A stretch of DNA of 64,000 nucleotides from Hahella chejuensis KCTC 2396 (lineage in GTDB: Bacteria > Pseudomonadota > Gammaproteobacteria > Pseudomonadales > Oleiphilaceae): assembly GCF_000012985.1 (NCBI RefSeq), contig NC_007645.1:3378501-3442500 (forward strand), written 5' to 3'. Below, one piece after another: positions 1 to 7,430 of the stretch. The notes beneath the pieces were generated by a model. The model searched no databases. It was given only the letters and a program-made list of their open reading frames with translations, and was not told the origin of the DNA. Both the position numbers and the translations under genes were made by a program. How positions within the stretch are numbered: the stretch's first letter is position 1; every line of letters begins with the position of its first letter.

Positions 1-417
1 CTGCAAAAGCTGGGGCGAGAGGAAAAAGCGCAGCAGGTGTTTCACGACGCGTTGCATGTCGGTCGCATGACCAGCAGCCTGCATTCACTGGTGAGAAAAG
101 ACGCGCCGGAAATGAAACCTTTGTTGTCAGCGGCCAAACAGCAGGGGCGTTATCCCGCCTATGTCGGCAGATTGATCGAACATTACGGCCAGGATATCGA
201 CCAGGATGACGACGACAGCGCCAATCTCGCCGCTTTGAGCAAACGCGAGAAACAGGTGCTGGATCTGCTGGTGACCGGCATGTCCAACCCCGAAATCGCC
301 GACGCCCTGTGCCGCTCTCTGGGCACGGTGAAGATTCACGTCCACAACATTTACCGGAAGCTGGGCGCCGCCAATCGGGTGGCGGCGATCAACAAATACA
401 ACGTCGCCACCGCCTGA
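1..417 (+). CDS. LuxR-type transcriptional regulator, C-terminal part (5' end outside window)
   Basis: The reading frame is open from base 1, so the gene begins before the window; 138 residues are visible. The last 65 or so residues form a LuxR/GerE helix-turn-helix: the block starting LSKREKQVLDLL, then the recognition helix region GTVKIHVHNIYRKL. The preceding, charged helical stretch looks like the end of a longer regulator, possibly of the MalT-like or TPR-containing type, but too little is present to say. It lies directly before a type III secretion chaperone gene, which suggests, without proving, that it regulates a secretion locus to its left. A GTG at 37 is in frame but has no convincing ribosome binding site, so I do not take it as the start. 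Confidence 0.85.
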   Translation: MQKLGREEKAQQVFHDALHVGRMTSSLHSLVRKDAPEMKPLLSAAKQQGRYPAYVGRLIEHYGQDIDQDDDDSANLAALSKREKQVLDLLVTGMSNPEIADALCRSLGTVKIHVHNIYRKLGAANRVAAINKYNVATA

Positions 418-453
418 CGCCTTCCGGGAAAAACAGAACCAAACCTGAACAAC

Positions 454-478
454 CTCCGACGCCTCAAGGCGTCTGGAG
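454..478 (+). other. Stem-loop between the regulator and chaperone genes
   Basis: CTCC/GGAG outer pairs plus a GACGCC/GGCGTC inner stem closed by a very short loop, with one unpaired base. It sits 36 bases before the next start codon and has no T-run, so it is not a typical terminator; it may cap or protect the downstream message. Confidence 0.35.
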
Positions 479-513
479 CAGGATACTTACGCCTTAAACT
501 CAAGGAGACGCCC

Positions 514-909
514 ATGCACACCTACAATCAGTTCGAAAGCCTGTTATTTCGTTTCTGCCAACGCCACCAGATCGCCATGATCCGGCCGGACGCCAATCTG
601 CACTATGTGGTGTATATCGATAATCTGGCGGTGCGCTGCTTTTCCCAAGGCGGGAGCATCTATTTGCAAGTTGATCTGGAAGAACTGCCGGGAGCAGGGC
701 CGGAGCACACCCAAACCGGCAAACACCTGATGCAACAGTCGCTACTGGACAGCTTACAAACCTCCAGCGTCGTCGCACTGGACCAACAACACCGCGTCAT
801 CCTGTTCCAGACACTCCCCCTGGACGACTGCCAGCTCCACGACCTCGAAACCGCCATGGAAACTCTTGCTAATCAGGCGGAAGCTTATGGGGGGATGTTG
901 GGGCATTGA
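514..909 (+). CDS. Type III secretion chaperone, CesT/Tir-chaperone-like
   Basis: 131 residues, the usual size for class I type III secretion chaperones (about 120-160). The pattern fits the CesT fold: an N-terminal helix (residues 1-18), beta strands with LHYVVYIDNLAVRCF (about 30-44) and SIYLQVDLEEL (about 49-59), a central helix, then VVALDQQHRVILFQTLP and a long C-terminal amphipathic helix. Such chaperones act as cytoplasmic homodimers, binding the N-terminal segment of an effector or translocon protein. The start ATG has AAGGAGA 7 bases upstream. The neighbour is a LuxR-type regulator on the same strand; any cognate effector must lie left of the window, because an insertion element follows. 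A second, unrelated-looking chaperone occurs at 34077. Confidence 0.7.
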   Translation: MHTYNQFESLLFRFCQRHQIAMIRPDANLHYVVYIDNLAVRCFSQGGSIYLQVDLEELPGAGPEHTQTGKHLMQQSLLDSLQTSSVVALDQQHRVILFQTLPLDDCQLHDLETAMETLANQAEAYGGMLGH

Positions 910-1009
910 TGAGTTTGGGGGGCGATTAACGGAAGTAACCGCCAAACGCGACTCCTTAATAAACAGGTATGTTTATAGCGCCAGACCTGGACCGCGCTGT
1001 AACCTGAAC

Positions 1010-1815
1010 TAGGGCGTGTTGACGTTTCGTCATAGGTGATAGATAGGCGCAAACTCGTCATATTGTGGTTCCCACACCAACAACAAGGCGAGTTTGCGAT
1101 GCCCCGATTGATGCTCAGTGACGAGCTTTGGTCGAAGCTAAAAGAGATCATGCTGCAAGAGCGAATCTATAACAAGCCCACACTACGAATGATGGTGGAA
1201 GGCATGCTGTACCGAATGCGGACGGGGTGTCCCTGGCGAGACTTGCCAGGGCAGTTTGGCGACTGGAATTCGGTGTTCAAAAAATTCAATTCCTGGTCTG
1301 CCCAAGGCAAGTGGTTGAGGATCTTCCGGAGCTTGGTCCGCGAGCCGGATTTGGAATGGGGGTTCATTGATGGCAGCTATGTGAAGGCCCATCAGCACAG
1401 CGCTGGAGCCTGTACGGAAGAGCCTCAGGCGATTGGAAAGAGTCGGGCGGGCAATACCACGAAAGTGCATCTGGCCGTGGATGCCTATGGTCTTCCAGTG
1501 GAATTTGAGATCACAGGAGGCGAGGTCAATGACTGCACGGCGGCGGAGTTGATTGAAAAGCTTCCCTCGTCAGAGGCGATTGTCGGAGACAAAGGCTACG
1601 ACAGTGAACGAGTGCGGGAACAGATCAAAAGGAAGGGGGCCAGGCCGTGATACCGAGAAAACGAAACTCTGTCAAAGGTAATGACGATATGGATTGGGGT
1701 TTATACAAGTATCGCCATTTGGTGGAGAACGCCTTCGCCCGACTCAAGCAGTACCGGGCCATAGCGACGAGGTATGACAAGTTGAAGAGAAACTATGAAA
1801 GTATGGTCGCCATGG
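1010..1815 (+). mobile_element. IS5-family insertion element, right end lost
   Basis: The left part carries an IS5-type transposase in two overlapping frames (1099-1650 and 1647 on). The likely left end is in AGGGCGTGTTGACGTTTCGT (from about 1011), a sequence type typical of the tips of this group. No matching inverted copy follows the transposase: the IS5 frame runs straight into IS110 coding sequence at about 1812, so the last few transposase codons and the right terminal repeat are missing. The element should therefore be immobile unless helped in trans. Exact left boundary not proven. Confidence 0.65.
1099..1650 (+). CDS. IS5-family transposase, first frame (orfA)
   Basis: 183 residues from ATG 1099, which has AAGGCGAG 7 bases upstream. 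Residues 1-75 match the IS5 N-terminal domain (PLSDELW-type start, then GCPWRDLPGQFGDWNSVFKKF). The first two acidic DDE positions are visible in GFIDGSYVKAHQHSAG and AIVGDKGYDSERVR. The third, E, lies in the second frame at 1647 onward (HLVENAFARLKQ). The stop TGA at 1648-1650 overlaps the second frame, which is offset by -1; AAAAGGAAGGGGG just before the overlap is a plausible slippery stretch. In this IS group a fused product made by programmed frameshifting is the normal transposase. Confidence 0.8.
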   Translation: MPRLMLSDELWSKLKEIMLQERIYNKPTLRMMVEGMLYRMRTGCPWRDLPGQFGDWNSVFKKFNSWSAQGKWLRIFRSLVREPDLEWGFIDGSYVKAHQHSAGACTEEPQAIGKSRAGNTTKVHLAVDAYGLPVEFEITGGEVNDCTAAELIEKLPSSEAIVGDKGYDSERVREQIKRKGARP

Positions 1816-2690
1816 AGTCTTGTGGCGGTACCCATTACTGGGAGCGGTATGCTGAAGCCGCTGGCCACTATGTCAAAGCCATTTCGGCACGACAAGTGAA
1901 AGCCTTTCGCCAAGGCCAGAAAACCGACGCAAATGATGCGTTGGCGATTGCGGTCAGGCAGCCTCACATTAAAACCAGCAGAGTGATCTCGGCGCAAGAG
2001 CAGTGTTTGCAAGGAATAGAGTGCATGCGCGACCTGCTGGTAAAACAAAAAGTGAGCCTGAGTAATCAGTTACGCGGACTGCTACTGGAGTTTGGGCTCC
2101 CCATTGCTCAGGGGGATCGCGCATTAAATTGAGCCGTACCGGAAATACTAGAAGATGCCGGGAATGATCTGACATTGTCATTTCGCTCGGTACTTTTGAC
2201 TATGTGGCGGCATTTTTTGAGAACCGTTGAAGAGATCGCCGACATCGAGCACAAGCTGGCCGAACTGATCAAAAAAGACGAACAGTGCCGACGCCTGCAG
2301 GCTCTGGAAGGAGTGGGTCTGGTAGGTGCTTTACTGTTAAAAATCGTATTAGGCAACCCAGGACACTTTAAAAATGGCCGTGAAGCGGCCGCCTGCGTTG
2401 GCCTCACCCCCGTGCAACATAGCAGCGGCGGCAAAGAAAGAATCGGCTCGATCTCCCGAGTCTCGGGTAACAGCAGGCTACGTAGCGCCCTGTTTCAAGG
2501 GGCGTTAGCGACCATTACCCAATTGGAAAGGCGTCCCTGCCGAACCCAAAAAGAGGTGTGGCTGAGTCAGCTGGTAGCCAGACGGGGTAAGAAAGTGGCC
2601 GCCATTGCTTTAGCCAATAAAACCGTACGGACAGCGTACGCCTTGCTCAAGCAGGGCAAAGAGTATCAGCCGGAATTGCTTGCGGCTTAA
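1647..2690 (+). pseudogene. Chimeric frame: IS5 transposase C-terminus joined to IS110-family transposase, with one internal stop
   Basis: The frame from 1647 begins with IS5 orfB (HLVENAFARLKQ, catalytic E) and at about 1812 passes without a break into an IS110-type transposase: SCGGTHYWERYAEAAGH, the KTDANDA motif and LVKQKVSLSNQLRGLL. A single TGA at 2130-2132 interrupts it; the same frame continues as AVPEILEDAGNDLTLSFRSV and on through the C-terminal transposase_20 region (LQALEGVGLVGALLL, AAACVGLTPVQHSSGGKERI, SRVSGNSRLRSAL) to 2690. The stop looks like a CGA-to-TGA change. The first acidic residues of the IS110 DEDD domain were lost with the 5' end, so the protein is dead even if read through. 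Confidence 0.8.
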
Positions 2691-2915
2691 TTGAGTATTG
2701 TCCAAGAGAGAGCGAAACCAACAGGTAGGACCAACCTTCAAGTGACTGTTAGGGCCTGAAGTGTTTATCACTGGGCAACAGAAAAGTCAGGAAGGTGCGA
2801 AAACATCAGTGGCCAGAGGTAGCGCCTCAATGTGAGCCCGTATATAAGACAGCATCCAACTTGTTTGAGTAGAATTCTCTTTGACAACAAACGGGAGTCC
2901 ATATAAGACCCTAGG
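1812..2915 (+). mobile_element. IS110-family element remnant
   Basis: Contains the 3' two thirds of an IS110-type transposase plus about 220 bases of 3' non-coding DNA that fits this family's long right end (the run TTGACAACAAACGGGAGTCC around 2881-2900). The 5' third has been replaced by IS5 sequence. The stretch 2691-3014 holds no other gene I can recognise. The right boundary is estimated. Confidence 0.6.
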
Positions 2916-3014
2916 GTTTACCCTATCAGCCTATTGGTCTCAGCCAAGCGGGTAATTGGCAGAGGTGTGAATATCGCTAGCATTGTGCTTTTCTACTCAA
3001 CTAAGGAAAGCTCT

Positions 3015-4163
3015 GTGCAAGAAAGCAACCTCCCCGCCCAACACCAGCTTATCGACTTGGAAAACCCGCTGCCTTCATGGAATCTAAAGCAAAAGAAGGC
3101 TGGCAAGAAATTGATGATCACCAAAGAAGCCGATACCTTCATGCGTTCACTGAACATGTATGATAAAACGCAGGTTTACAACGAGGCGCTCAAGCTGGCC
3201 AGTGACGGCGGCTATGGATGGAACAGCAAGGGCTTCAAGAAAGAGCCTATGTTTACGCGGCAAAAGATGTGCCCGGGTGGAATCAGCTTCATGTACAGCG
3301 TGAACCCTGAGATGATTGTGATTAACCGAATGCAGCTGGAGTTAGAACCTACAGGCCTAAGAACTCCTGCAAAGATGCAGCAAATGGGATTGTTCGAAAT
3401 AAAGCGTACATCCGATGTTCGGTGGCATGAAGGCTCTGACGGTAATGATATTAATAATTTGCCTAACGCATGGGGCAGTCCTATTCCTGTCAACACAGTC
3501 AATACAGAGCATGTTGCTATCAACGGAATGTCAAACGATCTGGATAAGGCCAGATGGCTGATGGGGGTCCACGTGGACACTGCCTACTGGAGCGACAACG
3601 CAAAGGCTTATACTCTGGTCTACAATCCCACTCGCGGCAAATTCGACATCTTTGAGTGTATTCAAGACAGGGTCTCCACCTCGAAGCTGGCGGAGTTCCT
3701 GGCAGTTATGCTGATAGAGAGTCAGAAAAAGGGCGTTAAGCGTAAATGGACCGCCCATAGTCAGGGTGGCATTATCATGACCCGAGCGGTGGAACTGGTG
3801 AATATGCGTGGCATTAGCTTGGAAGGGCAACGCGTTTCCATTCATGCAGGCGGAAACTTTAAGAAGCGCGCTGAAAATGCTTTTACAAAAGCAGGAATGA
3901 CCATAGACGAAATCAGACGGGATCACCCCGATGATTTCGTGCCCAACCTTTTAGGCTTTAACGATCTGTCTCCCGGTTCGTTTATTCGTTGCATTCGTAG
4001 TGCGAGACTGGTAACGGGTGACAAGCGTCCTGTTGAAGCCAGCCCGCATACATTACCCTACATCGGGAGAGAGTCAGCTATCCGACACTTACAGATGAAT
4101 GGTTATCACAGGAAAGCGGAGAGGCTGGCCAAGCTAACCATGAAGGAATTTGACTTATTATGA
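3015..4163 (+). CDS. Putative lipase-like alpha/beta-hydrolase toxin or effector
   Basis: 382 residues from GTG 3015, preferred over an earlier TTG at 2934 because AAGGAAAG lies 4 bases upstream. The only strong motif is a nucleophile elbow, KWTAHSQGGIIMTRAVEL, about residues 252-269, preceded by strands and a helix (LVYNPTRGKFDIFE) as in alpha/beta hydrolases of the type VI lipase-effector kind. There is no signal peptide and no delivery domain (PAAR, VgrG, Rhs). The next gene overlaps by ATGA, the arrangement expected for a toxin with its immunity partner. It follows IS remnants in a lower-GC island. Seen: hydrolase motif and overlap. Inferred: toxin role. It could instead be a housekeeping hydrolase. 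Confidence 0.5.
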   Translation: MQESNLPAQHQLIDLENPLPSWNLKQKKAGKKLMITKEADTFMRSLNMYDKTQVYNEALKLASDGGYGWNSKGFKKEPMFTRQKMCPGGISFMYSVNPEMIVINRMQLELEPTGLRTPAKMQQMGLFEIKRTSDVRWHEGSDGNDINNLPNAWGSPIPVNTVNTEHVAINGMSNDLDKARWLMGVHVDTAYWSDNAKAYTLVYNPTRGKFDIFECIQDRVSTSKLAEFLAVMLIESQKKGVKRKWTAHSQGGIIMTRAVELVNMRGISLEGQRVSIHAGGNFKKRAENAFTKAGMTIDEIRRDHPDDFVPNLLGFNDLSPGSFIRCIRSARLVTGDKRPVEASPHTLPYIGRESAIRHLQMNGYHRKAERLAKLTMKEFDLL

Positions 4164-4912
4164 TCAAACAACCGGTGAGGCTGCTCTTAACAGGTAAAGG
4201 GCCGAACTTTTCCAATCTGACCGCAAAGGAATGCGGTATAGGTGAATACAGATTACGGTATAAGCTACCTGGCAACCCTATTAATACCGGGAGACCTAAG
4301 AAGCCCACACCTGAGAGAGTCAACTTACAGCGCAATATATTTGACTCGTATAGAGTTCAGCAGAAATTTAACCGCACTTTTGTTCAAATGGAATTCGAAT
4401 GGTGGGCGTATAGAGGGCTGTTCTTACAAGGCTACTTTGGTAGGCTTGGCGATTTAAGTGTCACAATTGACGTTAACCGAGCAGAGGCACACATCCCACT
4501 TGTTGATGGAGGCCTCGATAGTCTGGAGGTATATCTTAAAAAGGACTTATGGGAGTATTACGAAACTGAGAAAAACAAGGATGGAAAACCTGGGGCTAAC
4601 TGGGAGCAACGAAATCGAGTGGTTGACAATAACCCGTATGCTCAAGCGCAAGCTTTGCAGTTGGTTCATTTGCCGGAAGTGTATGAAAGGGAAAAAATCA
4701 ACGGTGTAGAGTGGCTACAATATCAAATCAATGGAGAAGGTATTCCGGGACCCAGATATACTTACTATTGGGCTTATCCATTGACTGACAGCTATTACTT
4801 AACATTCAGCTTTTGGTTAACAACAGAAATTGGTAATAGGGACATGAGAGCCCAGCGCATGTACGAAGACGCTAAACGCATCATGTCCATGGTAGAACTG
4901 AGCAAAGAGTAA
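4160..4912 (+). CDS. Hypothetical protein, possible immunity partner of the preceding hydrolase
   Basis: 250 residues; start ATG overlaps the previous stop (ATGA, 4160-4163), so translation is probably coupled. I recognise no family. Residues 60-90 and 185-250 are rich in aromatic residues (FEWWAYRGLFLQGYFGRLGD; YTYYWAYPLTDSYYLTFSFW), suggesting a beta-rich soluble fold; there is no clear signal peptide or transmembrane helix. Codon use is more AT-rich than the chromosomal genes nearby. The tight overlap with a lipase-like gene makes an immunity or chaperone role plausible, but this is inference from gene order alone. Confidence 0.5.
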   Translation: MIKQPVRLLLTGKGPNFSNLTAKECGIGEYRLRYKLPGNPINTGRPKKPTPERVNLQRNIFDSYRVQQKFNRTFVQMEFEWWAYRGLFLQGYFGRLGDLSVTIDVNRAEAHIPLVDGGLDSLEVYLKKDLWEYYETEKNKDGKPGANWEQRNRVVDNNPYAQAQALQLVHLPEVYEREKINGVEWLQYQINGEGIPGPRYTYYWAYPLTDSYYLTFSFWLTTEIGNRDMRAQRMYEDAKRIMSMVELSKE

Positions 4913-4920
4913 TGGCGCTC

Positions 4921-4951
4921 GCCCCGTCTCACGTGAGAGAAAACGCGGGGC
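4921..4951. other. Stem-loop after the hydrolase/partner pair
   Basis: GCCCCG (4921-4926) pairs with CGGGGC (4946-4951), enclosing the perfect palindrome TCTCACGTGAGA (4927-4938). There is no T-run. It could stop RNA decay or act weakly as a terminator for the pair upstream. Confidence 0.35.
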
Positions 4952-5023
4952 TAGCCGCAACCAAAGAGACTGTTCGAACTGATTCTGAGGTCTGCTCTAC
5001 TAATTTGAACACTATCGAGCGTA

Positions 5024-5686
5024 CTAATTGACGCGCTTGTTAGCATTTAAACTACCTCTAAAGCTCAATAATTGCTCATTGAGCTGTGCTAGATATTTAT
5101 TCTTGGTTTCAATTTCTAGCTCAAGAGCCTCTACTTTTCCTTTTTCAGATGAAGCAATTTCGCAAATATTATTATTGTTATTCCCTCGCTTCTCACACTC
5201 TGCCTGATCAAGCATATATTCTGACTTCAAGTTATAATGACGGTCATGCAAAGCTGATAGGTTTCCTATGATCTCCACCTCTTGCTTCTTAACATAGGAG
5301 ATATACTCGAGCATTTCTTGGTAACCTTCACAGTCACTTCTTCCTATCTTCAACGCGTTAGCACCTTCTATTTCACATGTTTCGATATTACTTTCAAGTT
5401 GAGATATTCTAGAGTTTAATATATTTTCCTTAATACTAAATATTTCCTTGTATTCTGCCAGCCTTTCAGTAGTTCTCTTATCGTTTTGCTGGTTTATAGT
5501 GGCAAGCGTACTTTGCAAACTTGTTATTTGCTGTTGAAATGAAGAGTTCTGTCCTGTTAAAAAATTCATATCTCTATCCATTTTTTCGATCACTAAAAAG
5601 TAAATGATCGACGAAACCACTGCTCCTGTTGATACAATCAGAGTCAAACTGTATCCAAATATATGATTTTTAACCTGATCTAACAT
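5024..5686 (-). CDS. Membrane-anchored coiled-coil protein of unknown function
   Basis: 220 residues. One transmembrane helix at about residues 9-33 (FGYSLTLIVSTGAVVSSIIY), then a long, polar, heptad-like region with many Q, E, K and N consistent with a coiled coil through to the C terminus. Two Cys pairs occur (around 109-124 and 164-175). The base composition is clearly AT-rich, with AT-favouring codons unlike the catabolic genes after 7431, which suggests recent transfer. It points towards the toxin-like pair across a small gap. It might be a phage- or island-borne regulator, or structural; no family is recognised. Confidence 0.55.
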   Translation of the reverse strand: MLDQVKNHIFGYSLTLIVSTGAVVSSIIYFLVIEKMDRDMNFLTGQNSSFQQQITSLQSTLATINQQNDKRTTERLAEYKEIFSIKENILNSRISQLESNIETCEIEGANALKIGRSDCEGYQEMLEYISYVKKQEVEIIGNLSALHDRHYNLKSEYMLDQAECEKRGNNNNNICEIASSEKGKVEALELEIETKNKYLAQLNEQLLSFRGSLNANKRVN

Positions 5687-5953
5687 GCTTATCCCTTACT
5701 TGAATGATCCTTCGGAATGCTAACATTTGTATATCGCGCATACGAGTTTTTCAATTTCAAGACTTCGAAGATACCCCCCTCCAGATCACTGATTCCTGTG
5801 TAAAATCCCGGAAAGTCAAACTACCCCATTTTCGAAGAACCGAACCATTCAGTACTACAAAGCGTGCGAGTATCTTGACTGCTTCGTTAACGAACACCCT
5901 GTGCCGACCTCATTTCCATGACAAAGCGTATTTAAGCAAGCTATAGCTGGAGA

Positions 5954-5985
5954 GTTGCTCTCCGTGTGAGTGCGTGGATTGAAAC
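5954..5985 (+). CRISPR. Orphan CRISPR repeat, type I-C-like
   Basis: A single 32-base block, GTTGCTCTCCGTGTG then AGTGCGTGGATTGAAAC, has the length and the GTGGATTGAAAC 3' end typical of type I-C repeats. Exactly 36 bases later (5986-6021, spacer-like length) at 6022 begins GTCGTCCCCACGAGAAG, whose first nine bases resemble the repeat start, as a decayed terminal repeat might. No further repeat and no cas gene is visible. It lies in a gene-poor AT-rich stretch (5687-6103). It is either a relic of a deleted array or a chance match. Confidence 0.4.
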
Positions 5986-6103
5986 GTGTCGCCGAGAGAT
6001 TAGGGCACTGAGGCAGCGGAAGTCGTCCCCACGAGAAGCGACTTTTTCTCACTTAAAATTCAAAACGCCTCAATAATTTTCAATAGATGAATTTCAGCAC
6101 TTA

Positions 6104-7050
6104 GAGGCAGTTATTAGCCCGCTCAATTCATAGACACCCCTGATGCCGCCAATGCCTTCATCGCCGTCGGTAGCATCAGGCACACGAATGCAATGAAGTG
6201 AAAGCCCGCCAGTACGGTCGACAGACGCTCATAATCCCGGCTCAACCGCCGAAAGCGCGCCATCCAGCCAAAGCTGCGTTCCACCACCCAACGCCGCGGC
6301 AGCAAAATAAAGCCCTTCTTCGCCTCAGTGTGCTTAACCACCTCTAACCGAATGCCATGCTGTTCGGCTTGCCGGGCCGCCGATTCGCCGGTATAGCCTT
6401 GATCGACGAAGGCCACTTCCACCGACTCGCCCGTCACTTTCTGCACCTGCTCAGCCAGAGCCGCCACCTGATCCCGGTCCTGCTCGTTAGCAGGTGTGAT
6501 CCGCAACGCCAGCAACTGCCCCAGCGTATCGACCGCCAGATGCACTTTTGAACCCTTGAGGCGCTTGGCTCCATCGTAACCGGCGCGCGCCCCGCTTTCC
6601 GGTGTCGACTGCAAAGTCCGGCTGTCGAGGATCATGGCGCTGGGCTGGGCGTTGCGCTTGTCAGCAATCCGGATCAACTCGCGCAAATCATGCAACAAGG
6701 CTTCAAACACGCCCGCGTCAATCCAGCGGCGGGTTTGCTGATACACGACCTGCCAGGGCGGCAGGTCGTGCGGCATCTGGCGCCAAAGCAAACCGCCCCG
6801 GGCAATATAGCGCAGGGCGTTAAAGACCTCGCGCAAGTCATGCACGCTGCGCGGAAGATTCGGGCATCAGCGCCAGATAGGGCGCTACAAAAGCCCATTC
6901 TTCATCGCTGACATCGGTTGGATAAGGTTTTCGAGTGATCGTCTGCACCCACAAATGATAACCGAATCAACCGCTCATGATAGCCACTGCGTGGCAAGAC
7001 GATCGAAAATATTCGAGTGTTCAGAAATTGTTCGGGTTAATAACAGCCTC
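6104..7050 (-). mobile_element. IS5-family insertion element, near-complete, transposase frameshifted
   Basis: Terminal inverted repeats are visible: GAGGCAGTTATTAGCCCG at 6104-6121 and, on the other strand, GAGGCTGTTATTAACCCG from 7050 back to 7033 (16 of 18 identical). Both tips are bordered by TA (6102-6103 and 7051-7052), as expected for IS5-type insertion into a TA-containing target. The element is about 947 bp and carries one transposase gene on the minus strand, broken by a one-base change. Confidence 0.75.
6123..6948 (-). pseudogene. IS5-family transposase with a one-base frameshift
   Basis: Reading on the minus strand from GTG 6948, the N-terminal domain is intact (KPYPTDVSDEEWAFVAPYL) for about 34 residues, then hits TGA near 6848; the rest of the protein continues from 6845 in another frame ([20 protein letters not shown]) to 6123. 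A one-base indel at about 6849 separates them. The DDE residues are in the second part: [23 protein letters not shown] and [17 protein letters not shown]. This IS5 subgroup sometimes uses frameshifting, but here the break is near the N terminus with no clear slippery run, so a disabling mutation or sequencing error is more likely. Confidence 0.7.
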
Positions 7051-7223
7051 TAGGCCTATAATGATTGAGCGCTTCCCCTCCCATTATCAGCAGTCGCTTG
7101 TCTGAGCATAACGAAAAAGCTATTGCCTTAGAGTTCTCATTGTCCAACCCTCTCTGAATTTACCGATAGATTAAAGACCGTTTTTTGTGTCCTGGTGGAC
7201 TAAACCACCTCTAAAGACCCACC

Positions 7224-7239
7224 CTGCACGCGCGTGCAC
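7224..7239. promoter_or_regulatory. Candidate LacI-family operator 1
   Basis: CTGCACGCGCGTGCAC contains a perfect 14-bp palindrome (7225-7238) with a central CG, the hallmark of LacI/GalR-family sites. It lies about 190 bases before the binding-protein start, and a second related site follows at 7357. The cluster encodes its own LacI-family regulator. Confidence 0.55.
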
Positions 7240-7356
7240 TAAAAACCTTAAACCTGCCTTCACCTTGTTGTCATCTGGCCGCCGCACACTGCATTTCGTG
7301 AGCGCCGCCACGAATTATCAGGCCGATGCCGGGATCGCTTCCGCTGGTTGGAAATT

Positions 7357-7372
7357 TTGCACACGGGTGCAA
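7357..7372. promoter_or_regulatory. Candidate LacI-family operator 2
   Basis: TTGCACACGGGTGCAA is an imperfect palindrome with central CG, sharing TGCAC..G.GTGCA with operator 1. The centres are 133 bp apart, so a repression loop between the two is possible. It lies 58 bases before the binding-protein start codon. Confidence 0.55.
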
Positions 7373-7430
7373 TGGGCGGGGCGGTCGCTGGTCAATCACT
7401 GACATACATCGTTATAACAAGGGGTCAATC

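Noticed and set aside
3015-4912. Type VI secretion locus
   Set aside because: No VgrG, PAAR, Hcp or structural tss genes are seen; only effector-like genes.
6022-6053. Second CRISPR repeat as a firm call
   Set aside because: Only the first bases resemble the repeat; without an array I report one orphan repeat and mention this as possible.
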